64,000 bases of DNA from Nymphalis io (taxonomy: Eukaryota; Arthropoda; Insecta; Lepidoptera; Nymphalidae): contig NC_065918.1 in the NCBI RefSeq assembly GCF_905147045.1, positions 9,734,001-9,798,000 of the forward strand, in the 5' to 3' direction. The translations under genes were made by a program, and so were the position numbers. The notes below the pieces were generated by a model. That model worked only from the letters and a program-made list of their open reading frames with translations, made no database searches and was not told the origin of the DNA. Below are positions 36,401 through 47,193 of the stretch, in pieces. The number at the start of each line of letters is the position of its first letter. Positions within the stretch are counted from its first letter, which is position 1.

Positions 36401-39400
36401 GTTAAACTCCAGAGGCCCCGACTGATGAAGTCTACGCTCCGATCATCACCTCTTCAAATCCGAAATCCCGAAGCCTTTCAGCTCGAACTCCAAAACCGAT
36501 TCGATTGCCTAGCAGACTGCGAGGAAGTGGACACATACAACGACAGGCTTGTGGAAACTGTCCGTACGGCTGGGTCTAAGATCTTCAAGACCAGCCGTAC
36601 AAAAGGAACTAAAAAGGAAATGGAAAGGAATGGCACAGAAGTGTGGTGGTACTTTTCTTTAAGAAGGGTGATAAAATCCTTCTGAAGAATTACAGGCCCA
36701 TCTCACTGCTGAGTCATGTTTACAAGTTGTTTTCGAGAGTCATTACTACCGTGGACCGACGACTTGGAACGAGTCGCGGGAAGCCGTTGGATGCGGGCAG
36801 CGCAAGATCGGCCAACGTGGAAATCCTTGGGGGAGGCCTTTGTCCAGCAGTGGGCGTCTTTCGGCTGATATGATGATGATGATGATGACTATTGGCATAC
36901 GAAAAACAAATAACATTTAATTTTGAATATTTATGTAGTAAATGTATGAGCTTAATGTTCATTTATTATAAACTGAAAAACACACCTAAATATTTATATC
37001 GTAAATGGATCGACATAAATAAACTGTTTATATTGTCGTGGTACTCTTCACATGACTAAACGTTCTCTGTAATTTTAACGACTGCCAGAAACATGAAATA
37101 GACTAGTGTATCTCATAAGCCGCTCAGGGACGGATAATTACAGTATTTTAGATGCGATTTAAAGAGTATTTTATTTACAATTAAGTATAAGTTGAAGATT
37201 TAAATTTAAAAACCTTCACAATTATTTTTAATCTCAAATATTTTACTCACTTATATTATACATAGTAGTGATTTTAATGAAATCCATCAAAACGATAGTT
37301 TTATGATTGAGAATATTCAGTGAGAAAATATTACAGCCTTATATTCTAGTCACTTGTAGAATGCACAAAATGGATTCTAGTATACTACATTTTAATACAA
37401 TGTCCCACTGCTGGGCTAAGGCCTCCTCTCCCTTTTGAAGAGAAGGCTTGGAGCTTATTCCACCACGCTGCTCCAATGCGGGTTGGTAGACAGTTTTTAA
37501 TACATGCATTAAATAAAATCTCGATTTTCAAAAATTGAGTAATTAATATTAGACATTAACGATTAAAACGAACTTGTAAGAGCTTACAAGCATACAGTTT
37601 GTTTGTAGATCGATCGTTTATAGTTATTAAGTCGGTCTTTCTAAGTATAATTCATATTCAAAACTTAATAAGACTATTGTTTAACTAAAAAATTATTATT
37701 AAAGTCTTAAAATGGCTATGTTTGAAACAGTTATATGACCTTCATAATGTAGCTTCATATGCTAGGTCACGCACGGCTTTTATATTTTGTCGTTTCCAAT
37801 TGACAATTAAATATACCCCAAATAATCAAGATAGGTATTTATTTTTCAAGTGTCGCAAAAAAATATTCATATGTCCCCTAGAAGCAATTTAACACTTATA
37901 TGACGTATATTATATTATAGATGTCATTTTTTCGCCTTCTTTAGGTTCTCACTAAGGACTCTGTTACCGTTTCGGTGGATGCCGTCGTCTACTACCGAGT
38001 TCATAATGCAACAATTTCCATTGCTAACGTCGAAAATGCTCATCATTCTACGAGGCTTTTGGCTCAGACGACTCTCCGTAACACAATGGGGACACGCCCA
38101 CTTCACGAGATCCTGAGCGAACGAGAAACCATTTCAGGGAACATGCAAATCTCCCTCGACGAAGCGACCGAAGCTTGGGGCATTAAGGTGGAGCGAGTTG
38201 AAATGTAAGTAAATGTCATATCCGCGTTGCTGTAAGTTGGCAGAGTTTGCTTTGTAAGCTTGGAGCCAAACTAGGGCGAACGGACAAGCACTGATGTTTA
38301 AATATAGCTGTGTACTGTAATTTCAAACGCTGGAATAACGAATTGAATTAAATGTTTTAGAGCATTTTGTTAAACTTTTTTTAAATTAACCACGTCTTTT
38401 GTTCTAACTAATATTATAAACGCAGAAGTGGTTTTCTTTATTACGCTTTAACGTCTTAACAATTCAACCGATCATCATGAAAGTATGCATACACGTTTCC
38501 AGGGGAATAGAAAAGAATACAGGGTGCTCTGTTAGAACGCGTGTGAAACTGCAGGTGGAAGCACTTAGGAAATAATTTATTCGCTATTTTACTTATTACA
38601 GATAATGAAATTGATGCCAAAAAAATAACAGCCTATGAATGTCTCACTGCTGGACATTCATAGGCTGTTACTTTTATTCATAGGTCTTAGACCTCATTTA
38701 TTTTTTTGATGGGAAGCTTTTTTTTGAAGCTTATTTCATCACGCTGCTCCACTGTGCATTGGTGAAATAAATACGTGACAGAATTTCAGTGAAATTATAC
38801 ACACGCAGGTTTCCTCACGATATTTTCTTTCACCGTCAATAATATAACATTAAATATTATTTGGAATGTGTGTATATAATTATTTGTTTTATAGCCTAAA
38901 TGGTTTAATGAAATGTTTGTGTTGTATGATGTTTTCGCATTACTTATAAAGTAAATAGTATCCAACGTTCTCATGATGATCCTTTTATTCTACTGATAAT
39001 TATTAGGTTCTATACATAAAACAAGAAATAATAAGTTATCGACTAAAACATGATATGTAGGCCACGTTTTTCTCGTATACTCGAATTAGATCCTTATTGT
39101 CTAAAAGACAAGCTTTGTTTTTGATTAATAGGTTTTATGGTGTCCAATAATTTATAGTTTTAAAATAAGTGTTCGGCCACACGTCATTACAGAATCAATA
39201 ATGCTGACGTTGTTGTTGTGCCTTATTCGCAGTGAAAACAGAGGGTACCTTCGAACTATACGTTCATTAAAATGGTATTTTAATCAAATTTCTATTCCAT
39301 AACGAAGAATATAAAATGTTAACGAAATAATAGAACCAATATAGTAGAGTGGATAGAACTCATGAATCAAAATTGAATAATGCGGTTCAAACATATACGT

Positions 39401-41438
39401 TCATGCGGTTAAAGTTTAAATAAAAAAAAATTTTGGACCGTTATATAAGTAAAAGGTACATACATCATCAATAGTGTATAATGAAATTTTAAAGTAATAT
39501 AGCAATTAATTACATTATATACAAAGTTTGCGAATAGTAAATATATGTAAGATGTACAAAAGGCCAGTTACCTTCCATATTAACTCAATTGCTGTTTGAA
39601 ATGACCACAACTTACGATACGTATAATTATTTGCGTAACGTAAGGTGATTGTGAAGATGAGTGAAAGACAGTTCAATTTCGAGCGAAATGAATTGAGGCG
39701 ATAATTCTAATTGCATATAGCGATAATCAACAAGAAATACGCTTATATCAATTTTGTTATAAGCGTATAAAATCTTACTTTTTTCTAAAATTATTAAAAA
39801 GTATTATGTTTCAAAATCAGAATAAGCTGTACTTTAAGTTTAAGCTCACCTCTTTGGTCTAATGGCTGGTCTCTCTCCTGAGTCTTGCCAATTAAAGTTT
39901 TGTGTTTGGTAATTCTCAGTACCAGACAAAACTTAACCCAGATATCTTTCCGGAGGTACCTCACGGACTTTGAAAGTGAAGGTATGAAGAATGCACATAT
40001 TTTAGTTTGTTTTGCATTTGGGCACTATGAGTACGGTGCAGATGTGTGATGTAAATTCGGTCGTAATTTGTATTCTGTTTTAGATAAGACTAGAGCAAAT
40101 CAAATATTATAATAATATAATGTATAATCCCGATAATGTATTCAATGGAGCGTTATGTAGATCATATTCTATTATGCTAACCAATATAATTATACTGACA
40201 TTGTTAACTGATAATCGAATGTAATGTAGACAATAAACATTGGATGTAAGCATTGGGAAATATTCACATTAGTCATTACATATTAACTTTTAAAAAAGTA
40301 TATCTGTTTATTTAACTTCATCAGTATGTGTGGATTATATCTTGCAAATGAATTTTAAACAAGTTCAACCCAACACATTAATCTGAATTTCTGACCAAAT
40401 ATTTACGATCTGTAATACGATTAATGTTTATATATTATATATTTGACTATATTTAAAAATTCCGTTGACCTCATTAGAGCTTCGTGCATATATCAGGCAA
40501 TACATGACAGGTCAACTCGCTTGGATCTTACAGCAGGAATACAATATTGCTGAATGCGAATTTTGTAACATAAAAGGCATGTCATTCTATTGTATCTTTT
40601 GGAACTCAAAAGAAAGGGATTACGTGAAAGATTTTCACATCTACATTTAAAAGGTTATTCAAAAAAAATCGCTGTTGCTTAAAATGAATTGGATTTTTTG
40701 TACGAATGAACTTGTGTCAATAAATTATAGTTTTGTTCATATTTTTAACAATTTTATTGTTCTAAAGAAACAAACGATTACGAAGAACGATATTGTGATT
40801 GCTCGAATTTGATTGCGGTTTCGGATAGACATGCACTGTTCATCTGACCAACACTCATCTCGGCCTTAAACGATCGGTACAAACTTATAAATAAATGATT
40901 AACTTAATAAAAAAGACTTAATATCATATCAGCAAAGACGTTCGTTTGCCCGTTCAACTGCAACGTGCGATGGCAGCTGAGGCTGAGGCAGCACGAGAGG
41001 CCCGTGCAAAAGTAATTGCGGCGGAGGGTGAGCAAAAGGCATCGAGGGCACTTCGCGAGGCATCTGAAGTTATCGGGGATAGTCCAGCGGCCCTACAACT
41101 GCGCTACCTACAGGTATCACTTTATCTTCGAGCTAATTTTAAGGCCAAGAAATATTTTTGCGTCTTACACTATTTACATGAAGTGAAATGTCTTTACATT
41201 TTATACAATAAAAACAATCAGTATGACATCTAATAATTTAGATTATTATTAAAGAAAAAGAAATAAAATTTTGCTTTAGTTTTATCGAATATGAATTAAT
41301 ATACAAATATTAATATAAAAAAAAACTTATTTCTTACAGACCCTGAATACAATATCCGCTGAAAAGAATTCGACTATCGTCTTCCCGCTACCCATTGACC
41401 TTTTGACATATTTCATAAAAGCGAAAGAGGAGTCTTAA
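30455..41438 (+). CDS. STOM: stomatin / band 7 (SPFH) membrane protein
   Basis: Exons: 30455-30564, 33855-33927, 34443-34525, 37945-38204, 40933-41113, 41340-41438 (TAA 41436-41438). All junctions are AG/GT and keep phase; they give 267 residues plus a missing N-terminus. Stomatins are monotopic membrane proteins that oligomerise in lipid rafts and modulate ion channels (MEC-2 in touch neurons). The first exon encodes the hydrophobic hairpin ([20 protein letters not shown]) with the conserved Pro of the turn. Next come the SPFH domain ([35 protein letters not shown], then [13 protein letters not shown]), the coiled coil ([20 protein letters not shown]) and the terminal block [13 protein letters not shown]. 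Exon order and lengths are those expected of the family; no interruption is seen. AATAAA lies at 41527-41532. The start codon is not certain (see 28843-28927). Confidence 0.92.
30565..33854 (+). other. stomatin intron after the hairpin exon
   Basis: Donor GTAAGC at 30565, acceptor TTTTAG ending at 33854. It contains a truncated family B repeat (32536-32760) and a scrap at about 33417-33480. No gene is seen; a small minus-strand frame at 30544-30750 overlaps the exon end and is low complexity. Confidence 0.7.
32536..32760 (+). repeat. family B repeat, 3'-truncated
   Basis: Starts with a T-run and 'atagaataggaaggtggacg'. It continues 'gggccacctgatggtaagtgg' and ends at 'caagtattgctgttttac', where other copies go on for another 70 bp. 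The copy at 60282-60540 shares nearly the same first 150 bp. Confidence 0.7.
34625..34800 (-). repeat. family B repeat fragment
   Basis: Minus-strand landmarks: 'ggcacaaagggcataacatc', 'cttacatcgccaatatctat', 'ttaccatcagatgagct' and 'cgtccgcc'. The outer end is lost. Confidence 0.55.
35345..36890 (+). mobile_element. RTE-type non-LTR retrotransposon, internally deleted
   Basis: The 5' part resembles the usual leader of lepidopteran RTE elements ('caacccatctcatcccgtga'). An endonuclease domain follows, then only a short RT piece (about 36640-36745), then the last part of the element (TDDL.RVAGSRW-type residues and a [17 protein letters not shown] end in a shifted frame). It ends with a (TGA)n microsatellite at about 36870-36888, a common RTE 3' end. 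Most of the RT domain is deleted. It lies sense in a stomatin intron. Confidence 0.85.
35457..36746 (+). pseudogene. RTE endonuclease with remnant of reverse transcriptase
   Basis: Frame 1 (35457-35968) carries the start of an APE-like endonuclease: [15 protein letters not shown], then [13 protein letters not shown] (catalytic Glu) and [17 protein letters not shown] one-base frameshift near 35962 moves the sense to the frame from 35966, with [27 protein letters not shown] (Asp/Asn) and NEIDFIL ending in GNDHRLV (Asp/His). Catalytic residues are therefore still present. After RTKGTKK about 36640 the frame shifts again to [20 protein letters not shown], the first RT motif, which ends at KLFSRVIT followed by a deletion. 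Inactive. Confidence 0.85.
37395..37490 (-). repeat. family C SINE 3' fragment
   Basis: 'aatgtcccactgctgggcta' then 'ggcctcctctcccttttgaa' and 'gctgctccaatgcgggttgg'. Truncated after the last block. Confidence 0.65.
38626..38840 (-). repeat. family C SINE fragment with a fold-back end
   Basis: The SINE 3' end (TAACAGCCTATGAATGTC, 38626-38643) is repeated as an exact inverted copy at 38653-38670 with a 9-nt spacer, giving a perfect 18-bp hairpin. The rest ('acgctgctcc', 'gacagaatttcagtgaaatt', 'gcaggtttcctcacgatatt') follows in decayed form. Confidence 0.65.
39845..40075 (+). repeat. family A SINE fragment
   Basis: 'cacctctttggtctaatggc' (A-box-like), then 'ggtaattctcagtaccag', and a diverged tail. 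The B box is decayed. Confidence 0.5.
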
Positions 41439-43439
41439 ATGCATCAGTAAACAGCGCTTAATTACAAAACGGCTATTGCTATTTCATGGAGAAAATAGAA
41501 ATATTTAATCAATTGAAAAATATCAAAATAAAGTATTTAGTGTAGCTAAATCATACTTAGTAAAATTAATAGAAAAATGTATATGATTGATTACTTGTCG
41601 TTTAGTTTAGGTCTAGTATAGCATTACTTATATTAATCGAGTTTTTAATTTAATAATTAATTTTAATTCTTGCTCCTTAAAGTTGTAGTTTTTTTATCAT
41701 AAAATTCTAGGAAACTAATTTTCATTAATGGAATCGTTTCTTAAATCACAAAATGGAGAAATAGTAGAATTGTTATATTAATTATATTCTAATCGCCCGT
41801 ATGTGTTATGATAAACCATCTGTAAAACATTTGTCCGTAACAAACTAGTAATATAACACCTTTTCATTCTGTTATTTTCATTTAAAAAATTAATTTATGC
41901 TATAATTTAAATTAATTTTCAATCAATATAGATAATATAAGAAAATATTAATCGACATTAAAATATCAATATGGTATATAAAAATGTGTTAATAGTAGCT
42001 GTCGCAGCATTACATAGAATTACATTAAATAATGCTTATTAAATGTTATTATTAAGTATTTGTAAAATCCCAAAAAAAATATATATTGATAATATATATT
42101 ATGAAAAATACTTGTTATCTATGAAACCAAAATGTTATCACTTTATTTACTAAATTTTCTTAGTTCACAAGTAATTCTTGATATTATTAAATATAATTAT
42201 TGCATTTTTTTATATTATGATAATATATCATAATAAATATATTATTGAGGATTGAAAAATTGAATTGAACTTATGTGACGAATTGTTTCGAGGAATTGAA
42301 AGATATACATTACATAGATATTAAAAAAGCAATATTATACATACATAGATAAATAGATGGGTGTTAGCGAATCTTAATAACTAATATTATACTGTTTCTA
42401 TTATATATTTTGTCAAGATATAAAAATACTGTTTTTATATAATTTTTTCTATTTGTACTGACTTAACAATAAACAGGAATTTATGTAATTTTAAGAGGCG
42501 GATTTCAATGATCAAATGTTTATTAAATCGTAAAAAAATATTTTAAATATCAACCATACATAATTTGAGTATAACTGAATCTGACAATTGCCACAAATAA
42601 AATAAAATAAGTCTGAGGATATATTTATGTGTAACAAGAACCATATCATATGTTTGTAATCAATCCGATATAGCTTTTGTTACGAGTGGGCTATTCATGG
42701 GCTGTCAGTTTAAGTGTAAGCAGTTACAAAGAACATTTCATATTTAAAGTATGTTACCAATTAAATCAATCTAACATTTATCCTTCCGACTGTATCGATA
42801 TTTCAAACATATATATATTTTAAAAAACATAATAATAATCCATCAGAAGAAAACTGATGTCAATATTGTTGACATCTGCCTTTTTAACTAAATCAATACA
42901 AATAAATAGTTATGTTGTATACGTTGACATTTGCTATATAATATTTTTCGTGTAGAATTTAACTTTAATATCAAATATATGTGTATTATCCAAAGAGTAT
43001 TCTTATTATTAAATAATAATCCTTAAATTTTTCTTATTAGTTTAATCCCTGACGTTTAAAAATATTATGAAACAATTAATTGAAATAATAAATTGGTGCA
43101 TTTATTTTCACAAAAATTACGTAAGAATATTTGTCTGATATTAAGGTCTTAACTTAATACTTTTCTTTTGAATTTTATAAGTTACTACTTGAAACGACAG
43201 ATGATGAAAAAATATTTTTCAAAAACCTAGTTCTTTGTAATGCTTTTGATACACAATTTGTTAGTTTTCTTTTCTAGCGAGGAAATAAATAATGTTGTTG
43301 TTTTTCCGACACGGGAACGATGTAAGATTAAAATGTATTTTTTTGTTAATTATATTGATTGTTCTAAATACTCATGTAAGTGAATTTAATTCTTATGAGA
43401 ATAATAAAGAATCATAAACTAGACTGACCCTGCGATTTA

Positions 43440-43775
43440 TTTATCGACATTGCAAATGCAAGACTCACGGCATTTTGTAACCGTTTAAAGTCATGCTGTG
43501 CATGTGCACGTCGTTCAGAATCATAGGGATGCGTGAAATCAAAACGTCTTCGCCTCTGTACTTCCCTTTCAAAATTGTGGTTTTGATGACGTTTTTCATT
43601 AATTTCTTCACCGCTAGCTGTTTGCCATTACAAAGACGGGGCTGATTTATGTTCCGTGACATAATCATTACCGATCCCACTTATCTTTTCGCCACCCATT
43701 TTCCAAATTTTCACCTACGACTACAATAGCGACTTCATCAATTGTTGATGCATTAAAAGGTCTTGCGTGTTGTTT
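43440..43775 (-). mobile_element. Helitron remnant (Rep/helicase protein pieces)
   Basis: On the minus strand, from about 43773, the frame reads QHARPFNASTIDEVAIVVVG, a pattern of the Helitron Rep region. From about 43650 another reads QPRLCNGKQLAVKKLMKNVI, then ILKGKYRGEDVLISRIPMI, a pattern of the C-terminal part of the Pif1-like helicase. In an intact Helitron these blocks are far apart, so a large internal deletion has joined them. No Helitron hairpin end was identified. Confidence 0.7.
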
Positions 43776-44172
43776 TTTCGGCTCTGATATCAATTTTTGT
43801 GATTATCAGATGACTTGTAGTCTAATGCGGTCACAATCCATGGGCTTGGAAACACAACTTTCATTAGTCCAATAGCAACAATTTGCTGTGTTAACTGTAA
43901 CCGATTGCCACGTTACAATTGAAAGCAGCTCGATGGGGGAGATAAAACGCAACATTTCTGCGACCTAAGTTGGTATGTGTTATTAGTGGCATTTTGAAGA
44001 ACTGTCAAACGTGCGAAGTTAAAATTGTCGTTAAGTTTTATGAAATTTTCCATTTGTCTGCACAATTTTCTTATTTTATTTTTCGGTAAGAACTCCCATA
44101 AAAAGTATTAGAAAACTTTAAAAAAAAGATAAATGAAATCGGTAAAGCCGTAATCTCAAAATATGGGATGAC

Positions 44173-44236
44173 CAAGGGAAATAGGGATTCATTTTTATAT
44201 ATTGATAAAAATAAAAATGAATCCCTATTTACCTTG
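44173..44236. repeat. 64-nt near-perfect hairpin
   Basis: Arms 44173-44198 and 44211-44236 pair over 26 bp with one mismatch around a 12-nt loop. It is intergenic, with no coding content. It could be a fold-back element or a small-RNA precursor. Confidence 0.8.
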
Positions 44237-44439
44237 ATTGAAATTACATCTTACTTATAAGGTTACCTATTCCTTAGTTAGAGGGTTTAATAACGTTTCA
44301 GAAACTACCAGCGAGTCTTTTAAATAACACATTTTAATGTTTACTATTTCTCTAACATTAGAACAGTAAAAGAAAATTTTTACTTGCTTAAAATAAAGTA
44401 ACCTTGATATCAGTCAGTTTACACAGTGGTAGAGTATAG

Positions 44440-44650
44440 AGTTTAGGTACCACCCACTCATCAATTATGCCACCGACAAACATGAATACTATTATTAGTA
44501 ATATTGCTGTGGTCTGGCTTAAAGGGTGACTAAGCTGACTTATATCCCATATATGGTAACACATTGACGCAACCACGTGAAAGGAGTGTATTATAGTTCT
44601 TGCAATACCTGTGTCTTTGGGCGTCGGAACCACTTGTCATCGGCTAAGTT
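44440..44650 (-). repeat. family B repeat, diverged
   Basis: 'taggtaccacccactcatca', 'cttaaagggtgactaagc' and 'ctttgggcgtcggaaccact' are reversed family B landmarks with many changes. Confidence 0.55.
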
Positions 44651-45034
44651 GATCGTTTGCCTTCCTAAAAATTTTAAGAAATCATGTGCAAAATAATGAC
44701 AGTCTTCTTATTCGTTGAAAAATATGTCTCTTTTGTATACATTCTCTATTTATCGTTTTATTTGTTAGAAGAAAATAATGTTATTAACAAAAATGAAGTG
44801 TAGCACGATGACGTAGCTACTTCAAGATTTTTTTTTGTAGAGAAGTGTTAGTTTTACAGTTTATATATTGAATATGGGTTTATTCATATCTTGTAGTGAT
44901 GAATAAAAGCTCAATGTTCTATAAAAGATGACAAAAAAGCGAAAAAAATTATATAGGATTTAAGTATTCGTTGATGTTGATAAATAATTAATTAATAATT
45001 TAATTGTATTTAATACATGCCTATGTCATTTATT

Positions 45035-45115
45035 TGGTTAAAAGGGTAACTACTGAGTTTCTTGCCGGTTCTTCTCAGTAGAATCTACATTCCGAACCGG
45101 TGGTAGCTAATCATT
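45035..45115 (+). repeat. interspersed repeat family D
   Basis: 'aagggtaactactgagtttc', 'ttgccggttcttctcagtag' and 'cattccgaaccggtggtagc'. Inverted relative to the copy at 23050-23120. Confidence 0.6.
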
Positions 45116-46099
45116 TAATTTAATCATATTATGTGTCAATTCAAAAGTGCATAATTTATGTGATTAAAGAGTGTTCGTTTAGTGTTTTGTTTAGTGGCTT
45201 CACCACAATTCCTAACCTATCCTTATTCCACTTTATAAGGGAAACATATTGTAAAACTTGAACTACAAATAAAAATTAAAAACATTGCGGACTGCATATT
45301 GCGCACCTAATAAACACCTTTCATGTACGTATATGCCGAAGCAATGTAATTAATTTAATGACGTCGTAAGTAATTTTGGTAAGGTTTGGTATTGTTATCA
45401 TTTTAAGTCCAAGATGAGACCCCAAAAAAAGAATTCATACTGAAACATATATATACGCAAACATAAGCTAATACCTAAAACTGTTTTAAGAATCGAATTG
45501 AGGGGACAATTTTAGCGGTAAAATTTAGAATCAAAATGAAGCTACAATAGCAAAGCTATAATGTCTTTAAATGGTAAACGTTCGTTAACTATGCACACAC
45601 AATCTACTATAGCAATAAAAATCGAAATAAAAATATATCTATAATTATTTATAGAAATGCAAAATAGGAAGAAAAAAAAATTATCTATATATGTACCAAT
45701 TGAAAATCGATCTTAAATCTGCGTACAGTGGATCTCGATCCTTTTTTTTTTGCAGGAAAAACGCGTTTACGCGTTTCCCTTACTTGAAGGGGGGGGGGGG
45801 TATGTGGGACTCGCCGGCGCCGAGTATGCGCCGTAATACCTACTAAAAAACCAGTGGTACCCACACCGCCTTTTCAAGGGGCGTCACGGGATCGCTTGCG
45901 CATACTACCGTGACGCCCCGACGGTTGGCCCGCCTCTGCAGGCCTCCAAATCCTAGGGGGTTCTCAGGGTACAAAGACCCCCTAACCCCGGCAACACTTA
46001 GGGCGGGAGGAGAAGATGCGCATAGCGCCGACGCCTTCTCCCCGGTCTTCTTCAGCGAAGCGAGTCAGCGGAGGCCCTCTCCTCACGCTCTCGCTCCGC

Positions 46100-47193
46100 T
46101 GCCTCCTTCTGCGACATGACATTTTCGCAGAAGGAGACCGTCTCCAACCAACACCTCTCGCTACCAAGCATGGCGTTTATCACACTCGGCAGCGAGAGGT
46201 TTTCACCGACTAAGGCCGCCAGGGACAGGTGCTAAGGTCCCCACGCGGCACACTCCATCAGAGTGTGGCACGCTGTGTCCGAAGGCGCACCACACTCATG
46301 GCAGGAGGGTGTCACCTCCCGCCTCGCTATCCGGTGCAGGTACTTACCGAAATAACCGTGTCCGGTAAGTACCTGCGTCAGCCTGAATGTGAGTGTGTCG
46401 TGACTCCGTTCCACCCAGCGACTCAAGTGGGGGCGGACCACCTCCACTGTCACTAGGCCTGCCGAGGGGGACCTCAGGTCCTCCTCCCACCTACGAATCA
46501 AGGCTCGCTGGGCTAGGGCCCTGACTCGCTCAACCTCCACCGACCCTGGACGGACGCCGCTTGACCTCGTTTCCATCCGGAACCGGATATATCTATGATC
46601 CGACAGAGTCTCCACCTCCTCCTCCACTCACCAATTTCTCACTCTGCGCGCTGTGACAGGCGTAGCGAACGATAAGTCCACCGCGGACCCTCCCTGCTGC
46701 CTCACGCAGGTGTGCACCTGACCCTTGTTAAGTAAGGACAAGCTGGAGAGTAGGGCCCACACATGGACAGCCCTCCCTCGCGGGTTTGTGGCAGGATTTC
46801 CCCAGGCACGTGATTTCGCGTTGAAGTCACCAACCAACCACTATCGGTTTTGGCGACTGCCTACACACCGCAGCTCTGACAGAACCGAGGCTCTCGAACT
46901 CCGCCAGGCCGCGGTTGGGGGAGAAGTACGTTCCTACTACTACGTACTCTCCCCATCCCGCAACTACGTAGCCCGAGCCCAATGAGTGAGAGGGAAGGAC
47001 CCGTACCGCTCCAAGTGAGGACTGCCACGGTGCAGTCCAAGTCCCCTACCCAGTGAGATAAGGGAAGGACAAAATAGGGCTCGCAGGCCACAGCCAGGTC
47101 GATTTGCCACTCCGCCATGGACTGCAGTAGCAGGTCCTGAGCCCCAGCGCAGTGGTTGACGTTCGTCTGGAGGAAGCTGAGTTTGTCGCTCAT
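46100..47193 (-). pseudogene. R1-clade ORF2 remnant: endonuclease joined to C-terminal zinc knuckle
   Basis: Starts at the ATG at 47193 (MSDKLSFLQTNVNHC; Asn of the APE-type endonuclease), then LAVACEPYFV (catalytic Glu). After frameshifts it continues with VVGDFNAKSRAWG (Asp/Asn) at about 46830 and ends the domain with LSDHRYIRFRM (Asp/His) near 46590. Directly afterwards comes the C-terminal part, LIRRWEEDLRSPSAGL, then LTGHGYFGKYL and the knuckle CHECGAPSDTACHTLMEC. The entire RT, including YxDD, is missing. A TAG follows AAWGP at about 46232, where the copy at 62991-63617 has a sense codon. Confidence 0.82.

Larger units (their letters stand above)
34526..37944 (+). other. stomatin intron carrying an RTE copy
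   Basis: Donor GTAAGT at 34526, acceptor TTTAG ending at 37944. It contains a family B repeat (34625-34800, minus), an RTE element (35345-36890) and a family C SINE scrap (37395-37490). The rest is AT-rich. Confidence 0.7.
38205..40932 (+). other. stomatin intron with SINE fragments
   Basis: Donor GTAAGT at 38205, acceptor TCAG ending at 40932. It contains a folded family C fragment (38626-38840) and a family A fragment (39845-40075). No other feature is seen; a 61-codon frame at 40465-40650 has no support. Confidence 0.7.
41439..45741. other. AT-rich intergenic DNA downstream of stomatin
   Basis: AATAAA at 41527-41532 belongs to stomatin. From there to 43290 I see only AT-rich sequence. 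After it come two short signal-peptide-like frames (43291, 44040), a Helitron scrap (43440-43775), a hairpin (44173-44236), a family B repeat (44440-44650) and a family D repeat (45035-45115). Confidence 0.5.

Noticed and set aside
40946..41233. A separate 95-codon gene starting [15 protein letters not shown]
   Set aside because: It is the coiled-coil exon of the stomatin gene read through its donor at 41114 into the intron.
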